Below are positions 8,401 through 16,482 of a DNA stretch of 45,715 nucleotides, one piece after another. Position 1 is the stretch's first letter, and every line of letters begins with the position of its first letter. Below the pieces are notes generated by a model that saw only the letters and a program-made list of their open reading frames with translations, was not told the DNA's origin and did not search any database. A program made the position numbers and the translations under genes. Where the stretch lies: positions 1 to 45,715 of the forward strand of contig JAKCCH010000015.1 of the NCBI GenBank assembly GCA_021838945.1, in the 5' to 3' direction. The stretch comes from Actinomycetes bacterium. Lineage in GTDB: Bacteria; Actinomycetota; Acidimicrobiia; Acidimicrobiales; Bog-793.

Positions 8401-11271
8401 TCAGCTCGGGAGGTAGGCCTTCCGCCTCGGCTTCACCGGTCGCATGAGGAACTCCGGTCGGCGCTCGCCCCCCGGACCGGTCGTCGGCCTCGTCATGGCG
8501 AGCCACTCGCGGTAGACCTCCCGAGAGCGTCGCCGGTCGACGTAGACGTCACCGTAATGGTCCTCCGGCCGCGACGGTTCGAGCGTGACCTGCTGGAGCC
8601 AGCAGTTCATACCCGAGAGCGGGTCCGGCTGGACGGCGAAGGCGAGGTTCTGGTGGACACCGGGATCGCTCCAGAAGATGCGCTCGGAGTCCGGGTCGCC
8701 CGAGACGAAGGGCTGGACGTGGCTGCGGTAGCGGAGAAGCCAGGTGTCCGGGCCGCCGGGATGGGTGAGGTCCACCTCACCGCTCGCCCAGCGGCTCCCC
8801 TCGCTCTCGTGCAGGCGCCAGCGACCCATGTGGTGGCTGAGGGCGCACACGCCCGGCCGGATCCCGTCGGTGACCCAGGCGCGCACGACGAAGTAGCCGA
8901 TGGTGGTGACGATCCGCACGAGGTCACCGCTCTCGACACTGTGGCGGGCGGCGTCGGCGGGGTGGAGCCACAGCGGGTGGGAGTTGGCGAGCTCGTTCAG
9001 GTACTTGGCGTTGCCCGACCGGGTGTGGATGAGCACCGGCAGGCGGAAGGTGGGGACGAGGATCAGCTGACCTCCCTCGAGGTCGGTGCGCCGGCGCGAG
9101 ACGTGCGACTCGATGTAGCCGGGCGTGGCGTACTCGGCCCAGCCCCAGTCGCGCATGGAGGGCGAGTACACCTCGAGCCGCCGGGACGGAGTGGGGAAAC
9201 CGACCGTGACGGTGCCGTCCTCGTGGCGCACCCCGAGCGAGCCCGCCTCGCCGATGAGCGGAGGCTCGTCTTCCGGCCCGGAGGGGCGCCGCATGACTCC
9301 CTGCTCGTCCTCGACGGCGCCGGCGAGCTCCTCGCCCGACATCACCCGCTCATCGAGGCGGTAAGCGCCGTCGCCGACGGGGACGGCTCCGAACTTGCGC
9401 ATGTACTCGAGCGGCGTCAGCCCGGCGGCTCTCGCCTTGTCGGGCAGCCCCGGCACCTCGTTCTCGAAGATCCACCGGTAGTACTCGTCGACCCTGACCT
9501 TCTCCCCCGGGCGGTAGGGCGACTCGAAGTGGCGCCGGATCCCGAGGCTGCCGTCCGGGTCGATCCGCCACGACAGGTCGAACCAGAACTCGTTCTCCTC
9601 CCAGACCTCGCCGGGGTTGGCATCCCGGGTGTCGGCGAGGGGCTGGCCGAGCTTCTCCATCGCAACCCGGCGCACGGGCTGGCGGAAGCTCAGCCAGCTG
9701 CCGGCGTGGGTCTCGTACGACACGGTGTCGTGGCGCTCGGGCGCGTGGCCCATCGGCAGGACGTAGTCGGCGAATGCGGCCGTCTCGGACCAGGTGGGCG
9801 TGAGCGCCACGTGCAGGCCGACCTTGTCGGGGTCCGTCAGGGCATCGACCCAGGTGAAGCCGTCCGGAGCCGTCCAGATGGGGTTCCACACCCTCGAGAA
9901 GTAGACGGCGAGGCGCCCGCGACCCTCTTCGAGGAAGTGCGGGAGCAGGACCGACATCTCGTTGGTGGCGAGCGGGTACTCGGCCGGCCAGGTGAGCCCG
10001 TTCCAGTGGTCGTGAGCTTCCGGCACGGTCGGGCCCTTCGGGATGAACTTGTTCCATCCGTTCGGGCTCGTACCGCCGCGAGTGCCGATCGACCCCGTGA
10101 GGGCGAGGAGAAACCACAGTGCGCGGGCTACCTGCCATCCACCGAGGTTCCCGGCGCACGCCGAGCGCCACACGTGCGCCGCCAGGCGGTGGTCGCACTC
10201 GGCGACGAGGTGGGCCAGCTCCTCGATCTGGGCCGGGTCGATGTCGGCCTCGCCGGCGGCGAACTCGAAGGTGTACGAGGAGTAGTCCTCCTCGAGGCGC
10301 TCGAGGAAGCTCTCGAAGCTCACGGGCGCCTCCGGGTGCAGGTTCGCCAGGTAGTCCCTCCAGTTGAACCAGCGGCGGACGTACTCGTGGTCGATCCGGC
10401 CCGTGCGGAGCAGGTACGAGGCGATCGAGAGGAGGATGGCGGCCTCGCTGCCGGGCCACGGCGACAGCCAGAGATCGGCGTGGGCGGCGGTGTTGGAGAG
10501 CCGGGGGTCGATGACGACGAGCTTGGCGCCGTCCATCTTCCCCTCCATGATCCGCTGGGCGTGCGGGTTGAAGTAGTGGCCGGTCTCGAGATGGCTCGAG
10601 AGCAGCAGGATGACCTTGGCGTTGGCGTGGTCCGGGCTCGGACGGTCGTAGCCGGTCCACAACGTCATGCCGAAGCGGGCGCCCGAGGAGCACACGTTGG
10701 TGTGGCTGTTGTGCCCGTCGACGCCCCATGCCTGCAGGAACCGCTCGGCGAAGCCGTCCTCCCCCGGCCGGCCGACGTGGTACATGACCTCCTCCGGGTG
10801 GCCCTCGGTGATGGCGCGGCGGATGCGGCCGGCGATGTCCTCGAGGGCCTCCTCCCACGAGACGCGCTCCCACTTCCCGCCGCCACGCTCGCCCGTCCGC
10901 CGGAGCGGGTGGAGGATGCGCTCGGGGTCGTCGAGCTGGTTGACGGTAGCGGGACCCTTGGCGCAGTTGCGACCCCTCGAGCCGGGATGGGCCGGGTTGC
11001 CCTCGAGCTTGCGGATCGACAGGTCGGACTTGTCGACGTAGGCGAGCAGTCCGCAGCCCGACTCGCAGTTGAAGCACGTGGTGGGCACCAGCATGTACTC
11101 GTGCGGCACCTTGCGCGGGTGGGCCCGGGCGTCGTGCTCGACGTGGTGGTCCCAGTCCTCGACCGGCGGGAAGTTGGCGAGGTGCTCGTGGTTGCGGGCA
11201 CCGGGGAGGGACACCCCCGACAGCCCTGCTCCATGCTCCTCGCTCTCGGGCTCGGGCTCGTTGCGCGGCAT
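8401..11271 (-). CDS. DMSO reductase-superfamily molybdopterin oxidoreductase, catalytic subunit
   Basis: A 956-residue complex iron-sulfur molybdoenzyme. The N-terminal [4Fe-4S] motif is C66-x2-C69-x3-C73-x29-C103 (TTCFNCESGCG ... NCAKG). C194 in TNVCSSGARFG lies where the Mo ligand usually sits, which would group it with Cys-ligated enzymes such as polysulfide/thiosulfate reductases and sulfite dehydrogenases. The C-terminal molydop-binding domain includes SGDLVRIVTTIGYFVVRAWV. There is no twin-arginine signal, so it should be cytoplasmic. ATG 11271 is preferred over ATG 11286 because AAGGAG sits six bases before it; 11286 would give an ATGA overlap. The upstream FeS-NrfD gene supplies electron transfer and membrane anchor, and the CstB-like gene before that points to sulfur chemistry, so a SoeA-like sulfite or thiosulfate role is the best inference. 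Arsenic or other oxyanion substrates are not excluded. Confidence 0.88.
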   Translation of the reverse strand: MPRNEPEPESEEHGAGLSGVSLPGARNHEHLANFPPVEDWDHHVEHDARAHPRKVPHEYMLVPTTCFNCESGCGLLAYVDKSDLSIRKLEGNPAHPGSRGRNCAKGPATVNQLDDPERILHPLRRTGERGGGKWERVSWEEALEDIAGRIRRAITEGHPEEVMYHVGRPGEDGFAERFLQAWGVDGHNSHTNVCSSGARFGMTLWTGYDRPSPDHANAKVILLLSSHLETGHYFNPHAQRIMEGKMDGAKLVVIDPRLSNTAAHADLWLSPWPGSEAAILLSIASYLLRTGRIDHEYVRRWFNWRDYLANLHPEAPVSFESFLERLEEDYSSYTFEFAAGEADIDPAQIEELAHLVAECDHRLAAHVWRSACAGNLGGWQVARALWFLLALTGSIGTRGGTSPNGWNKFIPKGPTVPEAHDHWNGLTWPAEYPLATNEMSVLLPHFLEEGRGRLAVYFSRVWNPIWTAPDGFTWVDALTDPDKVGLHVALTPTWSETAAFADYVLPMGHAPERHDTVSYETHAGSWLSFRQPVRRVAMEKLGQPLADTRDANPGEVWEENEFWFDLSWRIDPDGSLGIRRHFESPYRPGEKVRVDEYYRWIFENEVPGLPDKARAAGLTPLEYMRKFGAVPVGDGAYRLDERVMSGEELAGAVEDEQGVMRRPSGPEDEPPLIGEAGSLGVRHEDGTVTVGFPTPSRRLEVYSPSMRDWGWAEYATPGYIESHVSRRRTDLEGGQLILVPTFRLPVLIHTRSGNAKYLNELANSHPLWLHPADAARHSVESGDLVRIVTTIGYFVVRAWVTDGIRPGVCALSHHMGRWRLHESEGSRWASGEVDLTHPGGPDTWLLRYRSHVQPFVSGDPDSERIFWSDPGVHQNLAFAVQPDPLSGMNCWLQQVTLEPSRPEDHYGDVYVDRRRSREVYREWLAMTRPTTGPGGERRPEFLMRPVKPRRKAYLPS

Positions 11272-11282
11272 CTGTCGCTCCT

Positions 11283-12827
11283 TCATGAGAGGGGGACGTC
11301 CTGTCCCGCCCGTACGAACGCGGACTCGTAGGCGAGCAGGGCCACCTGGCCGAGGAGGCCGCCGAGGGCCGCACTGCGCAACATGCGGCCCCTCGTCGCC
11401 GGCACCGCCAGCGCTGCCGCGGCGGCGCCGAGGCCGACTGCACCTCCCCAAAAGAGCCTGCGGTAGCGGCCCTTGGTGATCATCCTGGCTCCCGTCTCGG
11501 CCTGCCTGGTCGAGTGCGGCCGGCCGTAGTCCGCCGCCAGCGTGGCGAGGTTGGCGGCCGACGAGGCGACGAAGGTCGTAGCGAGGGCCCGGGTGACCCG
11601 GGACGGCCCGCCGGTGAGGGCCGAGAGGGCGAGCAGGGCGCCGGAGCCGCCCTGCACGGCCTGGACGAGAAGGTGCGGGAGCAACAGCCGCGACTGCCAC
11701 AGGTCCCGGCCCTCCGCCTGGCCGAAGAGGAAGGCCGTGTAGCCGGCGGCGGCGGCGGCCGTCGGGAGCGCCGCCACCCGCAGGGCGCGAAGAGCGACCG
11801 AGAAGGTCGCCGGGTCGAGGAGTCCGACCGACTCGGCGACGGCGGCGGCCAGCCAGCCGCCGGCGACGGCCGAGTAGCCCGCCAGGCAGACCGAGCCGAG
11901 GAAGAGCCAGGAGGTCGGGTTGGCCTTGGCGAAGATGTACCAGAAGCGCTCCGGGCGCTTCAGGTCCCAGACCAGCAGCACGCCGGTGACCGCCGTGAAG
12001 CCCACGCCGACCGCCGGGGCGGCGAGCTTCAGCACCCCCTCTGCCGGAAGGCCGACGCCGAGCGCACCGGCCGTCACGAGGAGAGCCCCGGCGCCGACGC
12101 CCTTGGTCCACAGGTAGGTCGTGACCCGCCAGCCCCAGGGCCGCGGGTGGGCGGTGTTGAGGGTCGTGCGGGCTCCGGTCTCCGGGTCCACCACCAGGTC
12201 CTGGGCCACGTCCAGGCGGTGGGCGTCAGGCTCGGCGAACAGGTAGGAGGCGCCGACCGGCGCGAGGAGCGGGTCGAGCACGGCCTGGTCGGCACCGACG
12301 TAGAAGACGTTCGGGCGCGTTCGCTGCTCGGGGGCCCGCACGACAGCCGGCTGGGTCGCCACCAGCTGGGCGATGCCGCTCTTCGGGTCGTCGAGGTCAC
12401 CCGCCCAGATGGAGTGCGTCGGGCAGACGACGACGCAGGCGGGCTCGAGCCCGTCGTCGACCCGGTGGGCGCAGTAGTTGCACTTGGCGGCGGTGTGGGT
12501 GTCCTCGTCGATGTAGATGGCGTCGTACGGGCAGCCCTGCATGCAGCTCTTACAGCCGATGCAGCGGTCCCGGTCGAAGTCGACGATGCCGTCGTCCCGC
12601 TTGAACAGCGCCTTGGTAGGGCAGATCTTCACGCAGGGGGCGTCAGTGCAGTGGTTGCAGCGCAGCACCCCGAAGGACCGGGTCGAGGAGGGCCATGCAC
12701 CCTTGTCGATGTACTTCACCCACGTGCGGAACTGGCCGACAGGCACCTGGTGCTCGGTCTTGCACGCGACCGTGCAGGCGTGGCAGCCGATGCAGGTCCG
12801 CTGGTCGATGGCGAAGCCGTAGCGCAA
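11283..12827 (-). CDS. Fused four-cluster ferredoxin and NrfD-type membrane anchor
   Basis: A 514-residue electron-transfer and anchor protein for the molybdoenzyme. Residues 1-145 hold sixteen cysteines in four [4Fe-4S] sets (C12/15/18/22, C57/60/65/69, C89/92/95/99, C116/119/131/135), the DmsB/PsrB pattern. After a linker, residues ~235-505 form about eight hydrophobic segments with DLKRPERFWYIFAKANPTSW, a typical NrfD/PsrC-family signature near the quinol site. In most operons these are two genes, so here the B and C subunits are fused. The start is TTG at 12827, supported by AGGAGG four bases upstream. The stop lies 11 bases before the next gene's chosen start. It should pass electrons between the molybdenum subunit and membrane quinone. 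Confidence 0.9.
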   Translation of the reverse strand: MRYGFAIDQRTCIGCHACTVACKTEHQVPVGQFRTWVKYIDKGAWPSSTRSFGVLRCNHCTDAPCVKICPTKALFKRDDGIVDFDRDRCIGCKSCMQGCPYDAIYIDEDTHTAAKCNYCAHRVDDGLEPACVVVCPTHSIWAGDLDDPKSGIAQLVATQPAVVRAPEQRTRPNVFYVGADQAVLDPLLAPVGASYLFAEPDAHRLDVAQDLVVDPETGARTTLNTAHPRPWGWRVTTYLWTKGVGAGALLVTAGALGVGLPAEGVLKLAAPAVGVGFTAVTGVLLVWDLKRPERFWYIFAKANPTSWLFLGSVCLAGYSAVAGGWLAAAVAESVGLLDPATFSVALRALRVAALPTAAAAAGYTAFLFGQAEGRDLWQSRLLLPHLLVQAVQGGSGALLALSALTGGPSRVTRALATTFVASSAANLATLAADYGRPHSTRQAETGARMITKGRYRRLFWGGAVGLGAAAAALAVPATRGRMLRSAALGGLLGQVALLAYESAFVRAGQDVPLS

Positions 12828-12874
12828 GGTTCCTCCTAGTCGGGACTCCGGCGATGTCGGTCGGGGAAGGGCCC

Positions 12875-14257
12875 TCAGCGCCCCTGCTGGATGGCAAGGC
12901 CGAGCTCTCCGGCTCTGGTCCAGTCGTCGTCGACGAGCACGACTCCCCGCCCGAAACGCGCGAGGAGTGAGGCCGCGATGGACGCCCGGAGGCCCGACGC
13001 GCAGTGCACCCAGAGCTCACCGTCGGGAAGCTCCCCGACGCGCTCCGCCAGCTCGAAGAACGGGACGTGCACCGCCCCGTCCAGGTGGCCGTCCGCCCAT
13101 TCGGCGGCCCCCCGTACGTCGAGCACGATCTTGCCGCTGTCCGGCAAGCACGAGGCGAGGTCCTCGAAGGTGGCGACGGCATAGGAGCTGCCGCTCCCTT
13201 GCGTGAGCGCCTCCGGTGCGCCGACGGCGGCACCTGCGAGTTCGTCCACCCCGATCCGGGAGAGCTGGCGTCTCGCCTCGGCCACCTGCTCGGCCGTGTC
13301 GCCGACGAGCGTGACGGGGGCACCCCAGGGAAGCACCCAGCCGAAGTAGGTGGCGAAGGGATCGCCGAGCTCGATGGAGACGGCCCCCCGGAGATGGTGC
13401 CGGGCGAAGGCGCGGCGCTGGCGGAGGTCGACCACCCACTCGCCCGCCTCGATGCGGCGGCGGAGCACGCGGCCGTCGACCTGAGCGGGCGCCGAGAGGT
13501 CCGCGGCGGCAGGGCCGCCCGCGTTCAGGGGGGCCATGTGCACGTAGTAGCGCGGGTAGTCGCCGAGTCCCTCGGTCAGCCTCGCCACGAAGGCGTCCTC
13601 GTCCTCGGTGACGAGGGCCACGTTGCGGGAGCGTTCGTCGGCGATCGTCGAGGACTCCCCCGAGGTCTCCGTCGCCGCACAGAAGCTCCCGAAGCCATGA
13701 GTGGGATGGACGCTCACATGCCCGGGCAGCTCCTCGGCGAGGCGGCGCACCGAGCGGTACTGGGCGCGAGTCAGCTCCTCGGTCCGCTCAGGGGCGATCA
13801 GGTCGGTGCGGCCGACGGCCCCGAAGAGCATCGACCCTCCGGTGAACACGGCCACGGGGTCGCCGGCGGCGTGGACGACGTAGGAGAGGTGGTTCGGTGT
13901 GTGGCCCGGAGTGTGGCGGGCGACGACCGTGAACCCGCCCGCCGAGATGGTCTCGCCGTCGGCGATCGGCCGACGGGCGAAGCGGACCTCGTCGGCGCCG
14001 GGCACGCCGTACTCGGCCCCGGTCTCCTGCGCCAGGGCGAGGCCGCCCGTCACGTAGTCGTTGTGGAGGTGCGTCTCGAGCACGTGGGTCACCCGCAGGC
14101 TGCGGGAGCCGACCTCCTCGAGCAGCCGGTCGATGTCACGCTGCGGGTCGACGACGACGGCGGTGGACCCATCGTGCACGACGTAGCTCCGGTCACCGAG
14201 CCCGGGCGTGTCGATGGTGACGACGTCGATGCCTGCTGTGGTGGACGGTTCCATCAC
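12875..14257 (-). CDS. CstB-like persulfide dioxygenase with tandem rhodanese domains
   Basis: A 460-residue protein of three parts. The first is a metallo-beta-lactamase fold (about 10-250) with THLHNDYVTGG (62-72), TPGHT with H119, and HPTHG, the ETHE1-type non-heme iron site. The second is a rhodanese fold (about 270-345) lacking a catalytic cysteine. The third is an active rhodanese with C419 in WVHCASGLRAS. This order and size match staphylococcal CstB, which oxidises persulfides and forms thiosulfate. Here it would remove persulfide and feed sulfite or thiosulfate to the molybdoenzyme encoded downstream. It is followed after 47 bp by the FeS-NrfD gene, so they are likely one transcript. 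The start is GTG 14257 or the adjacent ATG 14254. GTAC-containing repeats lie just upstream. Confidence 0.88.
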   Translation of the reverse strand: MMEPSTTAGIDVVTIDTPGLGDRSYVVHDGSTAVVVDPQRDIDRLLEEVGSRSLRVTHVLETHLHNDYVTGGLALAQETGAEYGVPGADEVRFARRPIADGETISAGGFTVVARHTPGHTPNHLSYVVHAAGDPVAVFTGGSMLFGAVGRTDLIAPERTEELTRAQYRSVRRLAEELPGHVSVHPTHGFGSFCAATETSGESSTIADERSRNVALVTEDEDAFVARLTEGLGDYPRYYVHMAPLNAGGPAAADLSAPAQVDGRVLRRRIEAGEWVVDLRQRRAFARHHLRGAVSIELGDPFATYFGWVLPWGAPVTLVGDTAEQVAEARRQLSRIGVDELAGAAVGAPEALTQGSGSSYAVATFEDLASCLPDSGKIVLDVRGAAEWADGHLDGAVHVPFFELAERVGELPDGELWVHCASGLRASIAASLLARFGRGVVLVDDDWTRAGELGLAIQQGR

Positions 14258-14267
14258 CTGATGCCTA

Positions 14268-14290
14268 CCCCATGTACGAATGTACGTACC
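14268..14290. promoter_or_regulatory. GTAC-repeat candidate operator upstream of the CstB-like gene
   Basis: Two TGTACG copies (14273-14278, 14281-14286) and a GTACGTAC palindrome (14282-14289) lie 11-33 bases before the start. HutC-type GntR regulators bind sites with GT-TA-AC spacing, and the GntR/UTRA gene next door is the obvious candidate. The link is inference. Confidence 0.35.
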
Positions 14291-14390
14291 AGTCCGAGCG
14301 TGCTCACGGCGGCGGGATGCTCCTCAGAGGGGTGTCTGGCGGGTTCAGGCGCGGGTCACCTTACCCCGGCAGGTATGGCGGGTACATGCC

Positions 14391-14421
14391 GCCCCCCGGG
14401 GCGAGCTCGCGCCCCGGGGGC
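14391..14421 (-). terminator. GC-rich hairpin after the GntR gene
   Basis: An imperfect palindrome of roughly 14 bp per arm, centred on GCGAGCTCGC, with C/G arms CCCCCGGGGC and GCCCCGGGGG. It lies 35-65 bp after the GntR stop and before the CstB-like gene. There is no T run. If active, it separates the regulator's transcript from the redox operon. Confidence 0.5.
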
Positions 14422-14455
14422 CGAGCGGAGGGTCGCCGCCCGAGCCGGCCGGCCG

Positions 14456-15280
14456 TCAGCGGCCGGGAACGGGCTCGGGCCGCCCGCCCGGGCGGCTGCT
14501 CGCCGAAGCGGGCGCCGCCGCACCCCCGGCCGGTGCCGGAGCCTCGAAGGAAGCGTCGAGGCGCCCCCTGCTCCAGCGGGAGACGAACTGGAAGCGGTCG
14601 GCCCGTACCACGCCGTGCCGCCACTCGACCGGGCTGGACCCCTCGCACGCCAACCGCTCGATGGCGAAGACGGCGGTGCGCGAGCGCAGCCCGAGTAGCT
14701 CGCCCTGCTCGGGCGTGGGAAGGACGGGCGTCACTCGCTCCCACCCCGAGTCCGGCCGGACGCCGCAGCGCGTCTCCAGCTCCCGGTAGAGGGCCGTCCG
14801 GTGGAAATCGACGTCGAGCAGCCCCCGGGCGACTCGGGACGGCAGCCACGAGCAGTCAAGCACCGCCGGGTTGCCATCGAGCAGGCGGAGACGCTCGAGG
14901 TAGACGAGCGGCTCGTGCGTCGCACAGCCGAGCATGGCGGATGCCGAGGGATCCTTGCGCTCCTCGAGGAACCGGACGATGCTCTCTTGGACGAAGCCCT
15001 GCTCCTCAGCGGAGCGGTAGAGGCTGTAGAGCGCGCCCATCGACTGCTCGATGGGCCGCTCGAGCACGGAGGTCCCAAGGCCGCGGGTGCGCTCGACGAG
15101 GCCCTCCTGTTGAAGGTGACGGACCGCCTCGCGGACCGTCTGGCGGCTCACCTCGTACTGGCGGACGAGCTCCCGGTCGCTCGGGAACCGTGCGGCGAAC
15201 TCTCCTGTCGAGAGGCGAGAGCGCAAGTCCCCCAGGATCTGTGCCCAGAGCGGCACGGGGCTGCGTCGGTCGACTCTCAC
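14456..15280 (-). CDS. GntR-family regulator with UTRA domain (HutC subfamily)
   Basis: A 274-residue repressor-type protein. Residues ~8-75 form the winged helix: PVPLWAQILGDLRSRLSTGE, FPSDRELVRQYEVSRQTVRE, then HLQQEGLVERTRGLGTSV, all typical of GntR. Residues ~90-240 form a UTRA effector-binding domain (LVYLERLRLLDGNPAVLD; FAIERLACEG; WRHGVVRADRFQF). The last ~30 residues are Pro/Ala-rich and probably disordered. GTG 15280 sits right before the winged helix; the ribosome-binding site is weak. It lies upstream of, and on the same strand as, the CstB-like/FeS-NrfD/molybdoenzyme genes and is a plausible regulator of them, though a hairpin separates them. The effector is unknown. Confidence 0.87.
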   Translation of the reverse strand: MRVDRRSPVPLWAQILGDLRSRLSTGEFAARFPSDRELVRQYEVSRQTVREAVRHLQQEGLVERTRGLGTSVLERPIEQSMGALYSLYRSAEEQGFVQESIVRFLEERKDPSASAMLGCATHEPLVYLERLRLLDGNPAVLDCSWLPSRVARGLLDVDFHRTALYRELETRCGVRPDSGWERVTPVLPTPEQGELLGLRSRTAVFAIERLACEGSSPVEWRHGVVRADRFQFVSRWSRGRLDASFEAPAPAGGAAAPASASSRPGGRPEPVPGR

Positions 15281-15338
15281 CCCACCAGTATGCGTGGCGG
15301 GCGGCACCCGACCGGGTGCTCGCCCCGCCCCGCTTCGA

Positions 15339-15503
15339 TCAGCGCCGCGAGAAGCGGTCGAAGAACGACCGGCGTCCCTCCGACTTCGCGTGTCCCTGGC
15401 AACGCTCCGACTTCGGAACGCCCCGCAGGACCTGCTCCACGTGCTGGCCGCAACCAGCCCACGTCGCCTTCCCACATGTCCTGCATCTCACCGCTCGGCA
15501 CAT
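15339..15503 (-). CDS. Cys-rich mini-protein (54 aa)
   Basis: A 54-residue protein beginning MCRAVRCRTCGKATWAGCGQ, with five cysteines in C2, C7, C10, C18 and C35, the last in SERCQGH, suggesting a Zn-ribbon-like or redox-active site. I recall very similar proteins (C-R-x-C-x-x-C-G-K-x-T-W-x-G-C-G-x-H) in many actinobacteria but know no function. The start has AAGGAGG about ten bases upstream. A promoter with an embedded ATACCC/GGGTAT palindrome lies about 35 bp further up. Together with the nearby CstB-like gene this suggests a role in sulfide or persulfide stress; that role is inference. Confidence 0.75.
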   Translation of the reverse strand: MCRAVRCRTCGKATWAGCGQHVEQVLRGVPKSERCQGHAKSEGRRSFFDRFSRR

Positions 15504-15538
15504 ACCGCGACGACCTCCTTCGGTTTCGGGTTTCGGAG

Positions 15539-15558
15539 AGTATACCCATACGGGTATG
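15539..15558 (-). promoter_or_regulatory. CsoR/CstR-like operator overlapping a -10 box
   Basis: The palindrome ATACCC-ATAC-GGGTAT spans 15542-15557. On the minus strand its end overlaps TATACT (15544-15539), a near-consensus -10 box for the Cys-rich mini-protein. CsoR-superfamily regulators (CsoR, CstR) bind pseudo-palindromes of the TACCC...GGGTA kind, and CstR senses persulfide and controls cst genes. A repressor here would block the promoter. No CsoR-family gene is in the window. Confidence 0.6.
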
Positions 15559-15668
15559 TAGCGAGACATCGGTCCGAGGCAGAATTCGCCCGCCGCGACG
15601 GGGAGAAGCGGCCGACGCGCGGAGAGTGGGCCGCTCCCGGTCGGCTGCTGACGGTCAGCCCGACGTGC

Positions 15669-16394
15669 TCAACGCGGCGCACGACGGCCGGCGTAGACGA
15701 CCTGGCGCAGCTCTCTCCAGTAGACGTCGACCGCATCGAAGCCCGCCTCCCGGAGCATGCGGAGCTGCGGTTCGAGGGGGAGAAGGTGCCGGACGTGGGT
15801 CTCCCAGCGCGCCTGCTCCTCAGGGCTCTTGTGGCGACGACGGTCGGCTGCGGCCGGGTCGCGGGCCGTCTCGAGGCGCTGCCAGGCATCCTCCACCGCC
15901 GGGCTGTCCGCGCTCACCTCGTCGTAGTTGACGAACCATGCCCCCGGGGCGAGTCGCTCCAGGATCTCGGCGAAGAGCCCCTCCTTCCGGTCATCGGGAA
16001 GGTGATGCACGCAGAGCGAGGTGACGACCGCGTCAACGTCCTCGGATAGCTCGTCCGGCCAACGGCCGGCGGCGAGATCGAACTCCACGTAGCGGTAGCG
16101 GCCTTCGTAGGACCGGAGCGCCCGACGGCCCTCGGCCATCATCTGCGGGGAGTACTCCGTCAGAACGGCGGCGGCCGCAGGATAGGCGTCGAGCACCGCT
16201 TTCGACCCTGCGCCCGTCCCGGCGCCGAGGTCCACCACGGTGAACCTCTCGTTGCGGGCGAAGGGCAGCAGCTCAGCGACGAAGCGGCGGGGCCAGACCC
16301 TCGAACGCTCCCGGTCCTGCGAGGCTGCCACCCACTCGGCGACGGGGGCATCCTGCTTCCATACCGCCTCGTTGGACTCGTAGCTCTCGGACAT
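15669..16394 (-). CDS. Class I SAM-dependent methyltransferase
   Basis: A 241-residue protein. Motif I is VVDLGAGTGAGSKAVLDAYP (52-71), motif II the TEYSPQMMAEGRRAL region, and DAVVTSLCVHHLPDD is the post-II segment common to Methyltransf_25-type enzymes acting on small molecules or lipids. The C-terminus has the typical LREAGFDAVDVYWREL strand pair. The substrate cannot be told. It starts 88 bp from a divergent second methyltransferase gene. Confidence 0.85.
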   Translation of the reverse strand: MSESYESNEAVWKQDAPVAEWVAASQDRERSRVWPRRFVAELLPFARNERFTVVDLGAGTGAGSKAVLDAYPAAAAVLTEYSPQMMAEGRRALRSYEGRYRYVEFDLAAGRWPDELSEDVDAVVTSLCVHHLPDDRKEGLFAEILERLAPGAWFVNYDEVSADSPAVEDAWQRLETARDPAAADRRRHKSPEEQARWETHVRHLLPLEPQLRMLREAGFDAVDVYWRELRQVVYAGRRAPR

Positions 16395-16482
16395 CGCCTC
16401 ACCGTACGTCGCCCGCGCACCTACGGCGGCGCGGCGGTCCTCGGCACCGGCCTCCGGCCTCTCTCAGGCGAACGGGCATCAT

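Noticed and set aside
8374-11331. A 985-codon open frame on the plus strand opposite the molybdoenzyme
   Set aside because: It is antisense to a clear gene, with a composition of Val/Gly/Arg/Glu typical of the mirror of high-GC codons and no motif. The same holds for long mirror frames at 5581-8016, 17236-19674, 22594-23598, 26939-28294 and 34741-36834.
8401-12111. Extending the molybdoenzyme to an earlier start (1,236 residues)
   Set aside because: The extra N-terminal part is a shadow of the FeS-NrfD gene; a consensus ribosome-binding site fixes the start at 11271 (or 11286).
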